Assembly: GCA_900473205.1 (NCBI GenBank) | Contig: UCLB01000027.1 | Location: 124,001-188,000, forward strand | From: Hyphomicrobiales bacterium | Lineage (GTDB): Bacteria; Pseudomonadota; Alphaproteobacteria; Rhizobiales; Rhizobiaceae | DNA: 64,000 nucleotides | Direction of reading: 5' to 3' | Shown: positions 17,463 through 26,956 of the stretch, one piece after another | How positions within the stretch are numbered: the stretch's first letter is position 1 | Layout: each line of letters starts with the position of its first letter | Notes under the pieces: generated by a model | The model's database searches: none | What the model was told of the DNA's origin: nothing | The model's input: only the letters and a program-made list of their open reading frames with translations | Translations under genes and position numbers: made by a program

Positions 17463-18790
17463 TATCCCTCGCTACGTGCCAGAACAGGGGCGAACTGCTC
17501 GGTCGCTTTCTTGAGTTCGGCTTCCGGGTCTGCGCCACCAATCATGTTGGTGAGGCCAACGCCGTAGATGTCGCGGAACTCGGTGACGGGAATGATGACG
17601 GGCAGGGCCAGCTTGGAGACCTTGCCGGAGCCGACGACGGCATCCAGCCACTCCGCAGGCATCTTCACGCCTTCGCGAACCTTGGCGTCTTCCAGAATGG
17701 ACTGGCGGAACGGTACGCCCGCACCGGCCTGCAACAGGCGCGCACCCATTTCATGGGAAATGGCCCACTGGCAGAAGAGGTATGCCGCTTCCTTTTTCTG
17801 GCTGGCTTCGACCACGCCGAGACCATCACCGAACGTGCCTGCTGCCTGCTGCGCCGGACCCTTCGGCATCACGCCATAGCCAGCCTTGCCGACGACGCGT
17901 GATTTTTCCGGGTTTTCGATCGGTGGTGCGAAGCCGACGCCATCGAACCACATGCCGATCTTGCCCTGAAGGAAGGCAGACTGTGCTTCGGCCCAGTTGA
18001 AGCCGGAAACGCCGGGAGGTGCCGATTTGGTCATCAGGCGCTGATATAGCTTTGCTGCTTCGACGGCTTCCTTCGTCGTGGTGTCGATCTTGCCATTGAC
18101 GATTGGAGCTGCGCCATAACCCAGCATCAGCGATGTCCAGACCGGCGTATTTGCGTTTTTCAGCCCGCGTGCCACGAAACCGTAAGTGTTGGTCGATGGG
18201 TCCGTCAGCGCTTCTGCTGCGGTGACGAGTTCATCGAAGGTCTGCGGATATTTCAGGCCCTTGGCTTCGAAGAGTTCCTTGTTCCAGTAGAGAATCCAGT
18301 AATCCACGGAGAACGGCAGGGAGCGCAGAACACCGTCGCTATCCTTGGCGAACTGCATGCCCGCTTCGGCAAAATCGCTTTCGGTCAGCGATGGATCGGT
18401 CAGCGACGGGTCTTTCAGGAAGCCGCTGATATCGGCCAGCCATTTGCCCTTTTCGAACTGGCGCTTCTGGACGTGATAGCTGAGGTGAACCACGTCGAAG
18501 CTTGGTCTGCCGGAGGACAGTTCGATGACGACCTTCTGGCGCTGCTGCTGTTCCGGCGTTGCCTCGGCGTTGACCTTGATGCCGGTCAGGTCTTCGAATT
18601 CCTTGATGTATTTTAGAAGCGTTTCGCTGCGCGGGCTCTTGACGAGATTGACTTCTAGCGTCGTGCCAGCGTGCTTTTTCCAGTTGACCGCGGCAGATGC
18701 GGGGCGAATGCCGAATGCGGCGGTGCCCGCAATGGCGGCTGTTCCAGCCATGAACCCACGGCGTGTGGGGTTGAGCAGTGAATGTGTCAT
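17462..18790 (-). CDS. Sugar ABC transporter substrate-binding protein, Tat-type signal
   Basis: This is a 442-residue periplasmic binding protein of the SBP_bac_1 (MalE/UgpB) family. The N-terminus has a twin-arginine signal (TRRGFMAGTAAIAG, cleavage after ASA), so it is probably exported folded. The mature protein shows LKYIKEFEDLTGIKVN, DVVHLSYH and QSAFLQGKIGMWFDG, which are family features. The ligand cannot be read from sequence. GAGGAGGAAG lies upstream. It follows the GntR gene by 64 bases and is tightly coupled to the permease genes. Confidence 0.9.
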   Translation of the reverse strand: MTHSLLNPTRRGFMAGTAAIAGTAAFGIRPASAAVNWKKHAGTTLEVNLVKSPRSETLLKYIKEFEDLTGIKVNAEATPEQQQRQKVVIELSSGRPSFDVVHLSYHVQKRQFEKGKWLADISGFLKDPSLTDPSLTESDFAEAGMQFAKDSDGVLRSLPFSVDYWILYWNKELFEAKGLKYPQTFDELVTAAEALTDPSTNTYGFVARGLKNANTPVWTSLMLGYGAAPIVNGKIDTTTKEAVEAAKLYQRLMTKSAPPGVSGFNWAEAQSAFLQGKIGMWFDGVGFAPPIENPEKSRVVGKAGYGVMPKGPAQQAAGTFGDGLGVVEASQKKEAAYLFCQWAISHEMGARLLQAGAGVPFRQSILEDAKVREGVKMPAEWLDAVVGSGKVSKLALPVIIPVTEFRDIYGVGLTNMIGGADPEAELKKATEQFAPVLARSEG

Positions 18791-18854
18791 GTCTTCCTCC
18801 TCTTGTGTTGGCCGAAAATCTCCTCACCCCCGGCCGATTGCTTATGCTGTGTTC

Positions 18855-19514
18855 CTAAACCGCCAGAGCCCTGTCCCGCGCGTTGCGAATATGGGCGACC
18901 AGCCTTTCGGCGGCCTCTTCCGGTGCGCGGCGCTCGATGGCTTCAAGAATGGTCAGATGCTCCGCCATGACCGATTTGACGTGACCGGCAATGCGGAACC
19001 GTTCCTGATTGATCAACCGCATCTTGATCGAATTGACGCGGTAGGCATTCGAGATGATGGAGTTGCCGAGCGAATCGATGAAGGCGTCATGCATGCCCCA
19101 GTCGACCGCTTGAGCACGGGCATCCAGTTCCGGCGATGTCTTACCGCTCTGGGCTGCCTCTCCAATATCGCGATGGTCCTTTATCATCCTGGCAATGGTC
19201 TCATCTGATGCTGTGCGGGTAAAAATCGCGACGGCTTCCTTCTCCAGAAAAATACGAAATTGGAAGGCTTCGCGGATGAGGTTGATGTCGATATGCGCAA
19301 CCTGCAACCCGCGCTGCGGAACCGTTATGATCAAACCGTCTGCTTCCAGCCGTGGAATGGCTTCGCGGATTGCGCCAAGCGGCAATCCGGTCAATTCCAC
19401 AAGGCGGCGCTGGGAGATGAACTGGCCGGGGCGAACATCGCGCGCGAGAAGATGGTGCGTAAAACTCTCATACGCCTTCTCTCTCAACGTTGTCTGTTCG
19501 CCGGTGTCATCCAT
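18855..19514 (-). CDS. GntR-family regulator, FCD (FadR-like) subfamily
   Basis: This 219-residue regulator has an N-terminal winged HTH (LREKAYESFTHHLLARDVRPG, then RRLVELTGLPLGAIREAIPRL) and an all-helical FCD effector domain from about residue 80. Conserved histidine and aspartate/glutamate positions (MHDAFIDSLGN, HVKSVMAEHLTILEAI) probably bind a metal and a small carboxylate or sugar acid. It starts 12 bases after the aldolase gene and is likely the local repressor. The palindrome at 20454-20463 is a candidate operator. Confidence 0.9.
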   Translation of the reverse strand: MDDTGEQTTLREKAYESFTHHLLARDVRPGQFISQRRLVELTGLPLGAIREAIPRLEADGLIITVPQRGLQVAHIDINLIREAFQFRIFLEKEAVAIFTRTASDETIARMIKDHRDIGEAAQSGKTSPELDARAQAVDWGMHDAFIDSLGNSIISNAYRVNSIKMRLINQERFRIAGHVKSVMAEHLTILEAIERRAPEEAAERLVAHIRNARDRALAV

Positions 19515-19526
19515 GAACCGTCCTTC

Positions 19527-20411
19527 TCAAGCCGCCTTGCTTCTGAACAGCGACTCGAATGCCGCTTCGATCTTTTTACGGTTTTCAGCGGAAATGGAAA
19601 CCAGTGGTGCGCGAACGGCGTGCCAGATCGGCTCACCCGTGACATGCGAAACCAGAACCTTAACGGCTGGGGTCACAGGGTATTTTAGCAACTCGACCAC
19701 GAGGTCCTGCACACGCGTGTCGTCGATACCATCGACAGCCATGGCGCGGATTTCTGCCGGAAGGAAGTTGGCGCAGCCGGAAATCGCGCCCTGGCCGCCA
19801 AGGCGAACGCCTTGCGCCAGATGCCGCTCGTCACCGATGAGGATGATGAGATCGCGATGTTCGGCCAGCAGGCGCTGCGTATAGGGCCAATCGCCGGAGG
19901 AATCCTTGACACCGGTCACGACGCCCGGAAAGGCGTGACGCAGCCGACCGATCAGCTCAACAGAAAGTGCTACCGTCGTCACAGAGGGAATGTTGTAAAC
20001 CAGAACGTCGCGGGCATCAGTGCCAAGCTGCTGGAAAACGGACGAGAACCACTCGAACAGGCCGTTATCGCTGACATTCTTGAAATAGGAGGGAGGGGCC
20101 AGCAGGATATTGCGCACGCCAGCCTTCAAGGCTTCACCGGCCTGATCGGCAGCGTCCTGCGCCGAATCCACCAGGACGCCAGCAACGAGATTGTTCGCAC
20201 TCACGCCTGCATCGAGGAAAGCCGCCAGTACCTGCGTGCGTTCGCGGCTGCCGATAGAGCTGCCTTCACCGGTGGTGCCGAACAGGGTGACGCTGTTGCA
20301 GCCAGCGGCAAGCGAGCGCTTCGCCTGCGCAATCATGGCCGCGATGTCGATGCTTCCATCCTGCGCGAAGGGTGTCGTAAGTGCTGCCGATAGGCCGAAT
20401 TTCCCAGTCAA
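19527..20411 (-). CDS. DapA/N-acetylneuraminate lyase family class I aldolase
   Basis: This is a 294-residue TIM-barrel enzyme of the dihydrodipicolinate synthase superfamily. From TTG 20411 the pyruvate-binding GTTGEG lies at residues 45-50, the catalytic Tyr at 139 (VYNIPSVT) and the Schiff-base Lys at 169 (GVKDSSGD). The start is decided by GGAGGAG eight bases before that TTG; an in-frame ATG at 20459 lacks such a site. Its place first in an operon with a sugar importer and a PfkB kinase argues for cleavage of a 2-keto acid rather than lysine synthesis. The substrate is unknown. Confidence 0.85.
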   Translation of the reverse strand: MTGKFGLSAALTTPFAQDGSIDIAAMIAQAKRSLAAGCNSVTLFGTTGEGSSIGSRERTQVLAAFLDAGVSANNLVAGVLVDSAQDAADQAGEALKAGVRNILLAPPSYFKNVSDNGLFEWFSSVFQQLGTDARDVLVYNIPSVTTVALSVELIGRLRHAFPGVVTGVKDSSGDWPYTQRLLAEHRDLIILIGDERHLAQGVRLGGQGAISGCANFLPAEIRAMAVDGIDDTRVQDLVVELLKYPVTPAVKVLVSHVTGEPIWHAVRAPLVSISAENRKKIEAAFESLFRSKAA

Positions 20412-20725
20412 TTGCCTGCTCCTCCAAAAACTGACAGCCACTTGATACGCCATTAACATGTTAGTTGTAAAGCCAGCATCTGTCAGTTCGCATGAAGTTT
20501 TTATTAAAGAGAGTGGAAAGGGACGCTGTCAGGTCTTGGTGAGGCTTAAAAGCTGTAAAAACGCCTGATATTCAACGATTTTTGGCAGTTTCGTCATCGT
20601 CTTTGATGCGTGGCTGCACAGACACAGCGGCCAAGAAGCTTGTGAAAATTCGCTTTTGAGAGCCCGTTGGCAATATGTGATTAACCTTTATTTTCTATCT
20701 CATTTGCTGTGCCAAATGTCCGTTT
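20412..20725. promoter_or_regulatory. Divergent intergenic region between sugar operon and ftsK-like gene
   Basis: No gene is supported in these 314 bases. The left part holds the promoter side of the sugar operon with the palindrome at 20454-20463. The right part is AT-rich (GATTAACCTTTATTTTC at about 20680) and must drive the ftsK-like gene, but no confident -35/-10 pair stands out. Confidence 0.5.
20454..20463. promoter_or_regulatory. Palindrome TAACATGTTA, candidate GntR operator
   Basis: A perfect 10-base palindrome lies 43 bases upstream of the aldolase start, where the operon's FadR-type regulator would be expected to bind. FadR-type operators are short palindromes, but this one lacks the TGGT/ACCA core of classical FadR sites. 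The assignment is positional only. Confidence 0.35.
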
Positions 20726-23413
20726 ATGATGAGTGTACAGGCTGTGATGCGTTTTCCCCGTTCAAATTTAAATAATTCCGTCAATACGATAGAAGAGAGG
20801 GGACAGAACCAGCCCAATGCGGAGCCGAAAGACCCGCAAAGTGCCGCGCGCGGAATGATTCCGTTAACGGCGGACCAGCGTGCGGTTATGGGACACAATG
20901 CCGACCAGATCGCTGCCAATGCGATCGAAGGTCGTGATGAGATGCCGTTGTGGCAGAACGCCTTCACGCTTGGCCCCAATGTGCGCTTCACCCGCACCCC
21001 GCAAAACATCGTTGCTGGAAAGCAGTCTACCGCTACGCCGTCAGGTAAGGCCGATGAGGAAGCCGTAGCCATTGCTGGGCCCGTCGCCGTTGAAGCCGTC
21101 TCAGAACAGCAGCCGGCGCCGAAGCCGACGCCTGTCGAACGCCGCATCGCCAAGCCTGCCGTGCTGCCACAGCCGCCGGGGGCAACGGGTGCGCTTGCTC
21201 TCACTTATCGTTTGCGGCGTGAACTCGCGCTGAAGCAGCAGCAGGAAGCGTCTGAGCCCGCCGAGCGCGTTGCCGAAAATACGGCGGAAATGCCCGTGGA
21301 TGCTGGCAATGCAGCGCAGATCGATGTCGCATGCTTTCCTGACGAGCACGGCCAAAAAAGCCCGGCGACGCTTGACGTACCAGCTTTTGCAGACGCTCTC
21401 TCCGACGAAATGTTCTGGGAAGCGATGAGCCTTGATGTCGGCGATGCGATCCTGCCACCGTCACGGCCCATGCGGCTTGCGGAACTGGCACGGATCAAGG
21501 CGCAGCGCGCCGCCGCCGTGACTGCCGCAATTCCAGTTCCGCCCGTTGCCGCAAAGCCAGCGCCTCTGCCTGTGCAGGTGGTTCGCCAGACGCTGCCGGT
21601 CATTGAGAAGCCTGTTTTCAGAAGACCTGAAGGATCAGCCGTCTCGCTCTATCGACAGGTGGAAATTCGCCCTGCTCGCGAGGTTGAGGTTGAGCCGGTG
21701 GCTGAGGTGGAGGCCGCAACCCCAGTTGAAGAACCTATTGCAGCCCCTGTCGAGCAGCCGGTCATTGCAGCCAAGCCCGTTGCCGAACAGCGTCGGGAAA
21801 TGCGCACGGTTGCCCGTAACAACAACCAGCCAATGTTCCTCGACGCGCCTGTGTTCGGTGAAGGCGAATATGAATATCCGCCCATCGACCTGTTGCAGCA
21901 GCCCCAGGTTCTGCAAACCACGACCATGACACCGGAAGCGTTGGAACAGAGCGCAGGCCTGCTGGAAAGCGTGCTGGAAGACTTCGGCATCAAGGGTGAG
22001 ATCATCGATGTGCGCCCCGGCCCGGTTGTTACTCTCTACGAATTCGAGCCTGCGCCCGGCGTCAAATCCTCCCGCGTTATCGGCCTGTCGGATGATATCG
22101 CCCGCTCGATGTCGGCCCTTTCTGCCCGTGTTGCCGTGGTGCCCGGTCGTAACGTCATCGGTATCGAACTGCCGAACCCGGTTCGCGAGACAGTCTATTT
22201 CCGAGAACTGATCGAGTCGCCAGATTATGCCGAAACGCGCATGAAGCTGGCGCTTTGCCTCGGCAAGACCATCGGCGGCGAGCCTGTCGTGGCGGAACTG
22301 GCGAAGATGCCGCATCTTCTGGTGGCTGGCACCACCGGTTCCGGCAAGTCGGTAGCGATCAATACCATGATCTTGTCGCTGCTCTACCGTTTGAAGCCGG
22401 AAGAATGCCGCCTGATCATGGTCGATCCCAAGATGCTGGAACTCTCGGTTTATGACGGCATTCCGCACCTTCTGACACCTGTCGTGACCGACCCGAAGAA
22501 GGCCGTCATGGCGCTGAAATGGGCCGTGCGCGAGATGGAAGACCGGTATCGCAAGATGTCGCGTCTGGGTGTTCGCAATATCGATGGTTACAATGCCCGC
22601 GCAGCCTCTGCCCGTGCCAAGGGCGAGACGGTCATGTGCAACGTGCAGACCGGGTTCGACCGCGCAACGGGTGAAGCCGTCTACGAGCAGGAGGAGATGG
22701 ACCTCACGGCCATGCCGTACATCGTCGTCATCGTCGATGAGATGGCAGACCTGATGATGGTTGCCGGCAAGGAAATCGAAGGCGCCATCCAGCGTCTGGC
22801 GCAGATGGCGCGTGCCGCCGGTATTCACCTGATCATGGCAACGCAGCGCCCATCGGTGGACGTCATCACCGGTACCATCAAGGCCAACTTCCCAACACGT
22901 ATCTCCTTCCAGGTGACGTCGAAGATCGACAGCCGCACCATTCTGGGCGAGCAGGGTGCCGAGCATCTGCTGGGCCAGGGCGATATGCTGCATATGGTCG
23001 GCGGCGGGCGCATTGCCCGTGTCCACGGTCCATTCGTCTCTGATGAGGAAGTCGAAAAGGTCGTCGCGCATCTGAAGACGCAAGGTCGCCCGGAATATCT
23101 GGGAACGGTGACCGAAGATGCCGACGAGGCTGACGACAGCGAGGAAGAGGACAGCGCCGTTTTCGATAAGACGGCCATGGCCGAGGACGATACGGCAGAC
23201 CTTTACGAAAAGGCCGTCAAGGTGGTGCTGCGCGACAAGAAGTGCTCGACCTCTTACATCCAGCGCCGCCTGTCCATCGGCTATAACCGCGCCGCCTCAC
23301 TGGTGGAGCGCATGGAGCAGGAAGGCATCGTCGGCCCGGCCAACCATGTTGGCAAGCGCTCGATCATCGTGGGTGAACGGGATGTCTGCGAAGTGCCGGG
23401 GGGCGGGGACTGA
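20726..23413 (+). CDS. ftsK: FtsK/SpoIIIE-type DNA translocase lacking N-terminal membrane segments
   Basis: FtsK motors pump double-stranded DNA directionally toward dif during division. This 895-residue protein has a complete motor: the alpha domain from about residue 400 ([23 protein letters not shown]), Walker A GTTGSGKS at about 535-542, Walker [13 protein letters not shown], the [12 protein letters not shown] segment and a gamma winged helix near 824-890 that would read KOPS. The first 400 residues are Pro/Ala/Glu-rich and contain no hydrophobic helices, so it is not membrane-anchored like standard FtsK. A paralogue elsewhere is likely. Start is uncertain (ATG at 20726, 20729 or 20747), with no clear ribosome binding site. 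Confidence 0.9.
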   Translation: MMSVQAVMRFPRSNLNNSVNTIEERGQNQPNAEPKDPQSAARGMIPLTADQRAVMGHNADQIAANAIEGRDEMPLWQNAFTLGPNVRFTRTPQNIVAGKQSTATPSGKADEEAVAIAGPVAVEAVSEQQPAPKPTPVERRIAKPAVLPQPPGATGALALTYRLRRELALKQQQEASEPAERVAENTAEMPVDAGNAAQIDVACFPDEHGQKSPATLDVPAFADALSDEMFWEAMSLDVGDAILPPSRPMRLAELARIKAQRAAAVTAAIPVPPVAAKPAPLPVQVVRQTLPVIEKPVFRRPEGSAVSLYRQVEIRPAREVEVEPVAEVEAATPVEEPIAAPVEQPVIAAKPVAEQRREMRTVARNNNQPMFLDAPVFGEGEYEYPPIDLLQQPQVLQTTTMTPEALEQSAGLLESVLEDFGIKGEIIDVRPGPVVTLYEFEPAPGVKSSRVIGLSDDIARSMSALSARVAVVPGRNVIGIELPNPVRETVYFRELIESPDYAETRMKLALCLGKTIGGEPVVAELAKMPHLLVAGTTGSGKSVAINTMILSLLYRLKPEECRLIMVDPKMLELSVYDGIPHLLTPVVTDPKKAVMALKWAVREMEDRYRKMSRLGVRNIDGYNARAASARAKGETVMCNVQTGFDRATGEAVYEQEEMDLTAMPYIVVIVDEMADLMMVAGKEIEGAIQRLAQMARAAGIHLIMATQRPSVDVITGTIKANFPTRISFQVTSKIDSRTILGEQGAEHLLGQGDMLHMVGGGRIARVHGPFVSDEEVEKVVAHLKTQGRPEYLGTVTEDADEADDSEEEDSAVFDKTAMAEDDTADLYEKAVKVVLRDKKCSTSYIQRRLSIGYNRAASLVERMEQEGIVGPANHVGKRSIIVGERDVCEVPGGGD

Positions 23414-23444
23414 AAAGTCCCGCTCTACAGATAGAATTGATAGG

Positions 23445-23471
23445 CCCGGCGAGAACCATCGCCGGGTTTTT
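23445..23471. terminator. Rho-independent terminator after ftsK-like gene
   Basis: An 8-bp stem CCCGGCGA/TCGCCGGG with a 6-base loop is followed by TTTTT on the plus strand. It lies between the ftsK-like gene and the convergent GGDEF-EAL gene, whose stop is at 23476. Confidence 0.88.
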
Positions 23472-23475
23472 CGCA

Positions 23476-25485
23476 TCAGGCTGGCCGCATCAGGCCGGTG
23501 CGGGGAAGGTAGGGCGTTGTCTCCAGCCGGAACTTGTCGATAGGGGCGGGACGCCCGACATAATAGCCCTGAACCTGATCGATCCGCAGTTCCTTCAGCA
23601 ACTCTAGTTGCTCTGCGGTTTCCACACCTTCGACCAGTATCTTGTGTCCGCGGTTGCGGATGAGGCCGATGATGTCGTTCAGCATGACCTTGCCGCGGGG
23701 GGTGTGGGCATCATGCAGGAAGGACTTGTCGATCTTGACCGTGTCGAAGTCGATCAGGCGCAGCCATGACAGGCCAGCGAAGCCGGTACCGAAATCGTCG
23801 AGCCAGATGCGCACACCGAGTGTTTTGAGATCGCTGATGCAGCGCAGGACATCGGAATTCATGTCCATCTCCAGCCCTTCGGTGATTTCCAGCGCCAGTC
23901 TTCCACCGGCAACGCCGACCTCACCGAGAATGGCGGCGACGGAGGTGGCAAAGCCGGGGCTCTTCAGCTGAATGGGTGAGACGTTTACGCTGACGACGGA
24001 GATTTTATCGCAGCTGAGAACCTGCTGGCACACGGTGCGGATCGCCCACAGCCCTAGATCCATGATGACGCCGTTGCGTTCGGCGATGGGGATGAAGATG
24101 CTGGGTGGAACCAGCGTTCCATCCAGAAGCCGCAGCCGCATCAACGCTTCGACCCCCATGATCTTGTCGGATGATAGATTCTTGATGGGCTGGTAGACGA
24201 GGGAAACCAGATCTTGCGCGATGGCGATATTGAGCAGGGCGGCGACGTTTTCCGTATCGTCGCTGTTGTGCGGATCATTGGGATCGAAGAGCTTGACGGT
24301 GTTGCGGCCATTCGCCTTGGCGAGATAGAGCGCGCGGTCGGCTTCGTTGATGATACGCTCAAGCTTCGGATCAGGCTGTGGCCGTGTGAAGGACGCGCCG
24401 ACGCTGACCGTGATGATGGATGTCCCGTCTCGCCGTCTTTCATGGGTCAGCGAAAGGTCTTCGACTGTCTGCCGCAGCGTCTCGGCAATGTCTTCAATGT
24501 CCTTGGCGCTTCTGAAGCTGGCGAGTGCGATGAACTCCTCACCGCCATAACGGCCAATCACGGCATCGAAACGCGCCATGCTGGTCTGTAGCGTCTGGGC
24601 AACCTGTATCAGGCAGCGGTCGCCTTCCTGGTGGCCATAGAAGTCATTGTACTTCTTGAAGAAGTCGACATCGATGAGGAAGACCGCGAAATTGCGCTGG
24701 GATTCCATCCAGCCATCCCAGAGATGCCGCAGCCTTTCGTCTATGGCGCGGCGGTTCTCAAGGCCCGTCAGCGGATCGGTATTGGACAGGCGAAGCAGCG
24801 CTCTGCCCCGATCTTCCGCTTCGCGCTGCTGCACCTTCGCTTCCATGGCATTGAGGAAAACATGGTAGCGCTCGCGATTGAGGCGAAGATTCACATAGGA
24901 CGTGAAGACGAAGCAAGTGAGGTAAAAGGTACCGAAGGCAATCAGATAATAGATATCTTCGTGGAAGTAGCTGAGCGCAACGAAGTATATTCCAAGGATG
25001 AGGCTGGAGGCGACCAGCGACAGCTTGAAATTGAAGGTGAAGAAGAGGTTGGCGCCCATCATGAATATGGCGCCGAAAACCATGTAGTAGGACATGTTGG
25101 TGACGTGGCTGGTCATCATGGCGGGCAAAAGCCAGCCGATGTAACTGCTGACCACCGCAGCAGCACATGTCAGGTCCATCTGGTCCGTCTTCACCGCGCC
25201 GCGGATCTGCATTTCCAATGTCATCAACGCCAGGATGCCGACCACGAAACGTAGGAATATCGTATGGACGGCCACGTCTGGGATGAGAAGAAAGTCCGTT
25301 AGCGAGAACATGAGATAGATAGGGCCGGAAGCCCACAGGCCTCGGCGTATCGCCAATCGTCTCTTCGTGTCGGCTTCTTCCAAGAAAATTGCACGCATCG
25401 TGTCAGCCGATCTCTTGCGAGATGCGTCTGCATGCAAATCTAACTCAACCACATCTGCCAAACTGTGCTTCATGCACTGATCCAT
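23476..25485 (-). CDS. Membrane GGDEF-EAL protein (c-di-GMP turnover)
   Basis: This 669-residue inner-membrane protein could make and/or degrade cyclic di-GMP. Several hydrophobic segments span about residues 50-195 and form an integral membrane sensor. The GGDEF domain has RYGGEEF near residue 313, an active-type GG[DE]EF motif. The EAL domain has VEAL near 442 plus DDFGTG, KIDKSF and VEGVET, so both activities are possible. The frame is open to TTG 25494; ATG at 25485 or 25473 is likelier, and no strong ribosome binding site decides. It is convergent with the ftsK-like gene. Confidence 0.9.
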   Translation of the reverse strand: MDQCMKHSLADVVELDLHADASRKRSADTMRAIFLEEADTKRRLAIRRGLWASGPIYLMFSLTDFLLIPDVAVHTIFLRFVVGILALMTLEMQIRGAVKTDQMDLTCAAAVVSSYIGWLLPAMMTSHVTNMSYYMVFGAIFMMGANLFFTFNFKLSLVASSLILGIYFVALSYFHEDIYYLIAFGTFYLTCFVFTSYVNLRLNRERYHVFLNAMEAKVQQREAEDRGRALLRLSNTDPLTGLENRRAIDERLRHLWDGWMESQRNFAVFLIDVDFFKKYNDFYGHQEGDRCLIQVAQTLQTSMARFDAVIGRYGGEEFIALASFRSAKDIEDIAETLRQTVEDLSLTHERRRDGTSIITVSVGASFTRPQPDPKLERIINEADRALYLAKANGRNTVKLFDPNDPHNSDDTENVAALLNIAIAQDLVSLVYQPIKNLSSDKIMGVEALMRLRLLDGTLVPPSIFIPIAERNGVIMDLGLWAIRTVCQQVLSCDKISVVSVNVSPIQLKSPGFATSVAAILGEVGVAGGRLALEITEGLEMDMNSDVLRCISDLKTLGVRIWLDDFGTGFAGLSWLRLIDFDTVKIDKSFLHDAHTPRGKVMLNDIIGLIRNRGHKILVEGVETAEQLELLKELRIDQVQGYYVGRPAPIDKFRLETTPYLPRTGLMRPA

Positions 25486-25750
25486 TGGTTGCAATATTTC
25501 GCAATAATGCTCTCGTTATTCCGTCGCTTTTCTGACAATTCTGCATCTACACTTTGAGCTTTCATGCGCAGACACAGACTAACAACGAGCGCCCGAACTC
25601 TATTCCAGTGCAGATTAAGTTTGTTTGAATCCTTGTCAGAAAAACACGGATATTAGATTTACCTTAAACGTACAGACTTAGAAATAAATTCCAATGACGC
25701 CAGATTCCACTGCTTCCGGCTCTCGCCATCCCGTTCAAATTGTTATAGCG

Positions 25751-25765
25751 TTAACAATGTCTTAA
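25751..25765 (+). promoter_or_regulatory. CtrA-like box TTAA-N7-TTAA upstream of methyltransferase gene
   Basis: TTAA at 25751-25754 and TTAA at 25762-25765 are separated by seven bases, matching the CtrA spacing. The second half continues with A instead of the preferred C. It lies just before the ribosome binding site of the gene starting at 25781. It could be a CtrA-controlled or repressed promoter, or chance in an AT-rich stretch. Confidence 0.35.
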
Positions 25766-25780
25766 ACGTTGGAGGTGTTA

Positions 25781-26827
25781 GTGTCCCAGCTCAAGAATAA
25801 ATCATTCGACGGAGAGAGCTTGATCACTCCGGAGGCAATATCACAGAAAATTTTTGCTAAAAGAGACGAGCGCTTTGAAGAGCAGTTGGTGCTCGGACAA
25901 GCAGAGCTTGTTCTCATTCTCAATTTGGCACAACAGCAATTTATTGGGGGCAATTTCCCGCAGGAAATTATACATTCAGTCGCCAGAAGATTGCATCAAC
26001 TTCGCGGAAAATACCCTTCTGGAGTGTGGAAAGAGCTTATTCCTATCGCTCAAAACCACCCCGTCGCCGAATATTTGCATCAGGATCCATTCACAAACTG
26101 GTCTTTCGTAAAGCCGCGCGGCTACTCCGGCGACGCTCAACTGCTCGATTTTATTTATGGGCACGAAGCGGTTGCCGATAAGGTGAGCGCGGCGTCTCCT
26201 TTGGGTGCCGCCCTTTATGAATGCACCAGAAACTCTTTATCCTCAGCCGCAGTGCGCGAGCGTCTGGACATTCTGACCCGCTACGTCGATCAGATTGCAG
26301 AGCAGAAGGGGCCGGAAACTGAAATACTGACGGTGGCGGCAGGGCATCTTCGGGAAGCCAATCGCTCGACGGCTTTGGCAAAAGGCGGGATCAAGCGTTG
26401 GGTCGCGCTTGACCAAGACCCGATGAGTATCGGCGCCATTGCAAGAGACTTCAGCGGCACCGCTGTCGAAGCGATCGACGGTTCGGTTCGTGGCCTTATG
26501 TCCCGCAAGCATGATCTTGGGCAGTTCGACTTTGTCTATGCCGCAGGCCTTTACGATTATCTCATCGATAAGGTCGCAATCACTTTGACACTGCGTTGCC
26601 TTGATATGCTGAAGCCGGGTGGCACGTTCCTGTTCGCCAATTTCGCAGAGGGTATCGACGACGACGGTTTCATGGAGACCTTCATGAACTGGGCGCTTCT
26701 GCTGCGCTCACAGGCGGATATGTGGGGCATCATCAATGCCAGCATCGATCCATCGGCCTTCGAAGCGGAGGTGTTCTTCGGAGAAAACCGCAATATCGTC
26801 TATGGCGTCATTCGAAAGAAGACGTGA
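25781..26827 (+). CDS. Class I SAM-dependent methyltransferase-like protein with GYSGD motif
   Basis: This 348-residue cytoplasmic protein has a helical N-terminal half containing FVKPRGYSGDAQLLDFIYG at about residues 110-128. A Rossmann-type methyltransferase domain follows, with motif I EILTVAAGHLREA and motif II-like WVALDQDP. The GY[AS]GD segment occurs in a family sometimes annotated as 3-hydroxypalmitate methyl ester synthesis proteins, but that function is not established here. The GTG at 25781 has GGAGG five bases upstream, which decides against the TTG at 25769. It sits next to c-di-GMP genes and a CtrA-like box. Confidence 0.8.
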   Translation: MSQLKNKSFDGESLITPEAISQKIFAKRDERFEEQLVLGQAELVLILNLAQQQFIGGNFPQEIIHSVARRLHQLRGKYPSGVWKELIPIAQNHPVAEYLHQDPFTNWSFVKPRGYSGDAQLLDFIYGHEAVADKVSAASPLGAALYECTRNSLSSAAVRERLDILTRYVDQIAEQKGPETEILTVAAGHLREANRSTALAKGGIKRWVALDQDPMSIGAIARDFSGTAVEAIDGSVRGLMSRKHDLGQFDFVYAAGLYDYLIDKVAITLTLRCLDMLKPGGTFLFANFAEGIDDDGFMETFMNWALLLRSQADMWGIINASIDPSAFEAEVFFGENRNIVYGVIRKKT

Positions 26828-26844
26828 TCCTTGACCGAAATCGC

Positions 26845-26875
26845 AAGCCGCGCCGCCGAGAAAGTGGCGCGGCTT
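26845..26875 (+). terminator. Terminator-like hairpin after methyltransferase gene
   Basis: A perfect 10-bp stem AAGCCGCGCC/GGCGCGGCTT closes an 11-base loop and is followed by a mixed pyrimidine tract TCTCTC. It starts 18 bases after the stop. The T-tract is weak, so efficiency is uncertain. Confidence 0.7.
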
Positions 26876-26956
26876 TCTCTCGATGAAATGACGATTCCAT
26901 TTGGCGCTGAAAGGTTCTAAAGCATTCTAAGACATAGCATGGCGTTGGAGTGCATC

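Noticed and set aside
21635-23083. 482-codon minus-strand frame opposite the ftsK-like gene
   Set aside because: Antisense shadow; the plus strand encodes a clear motor domain over the same bases.
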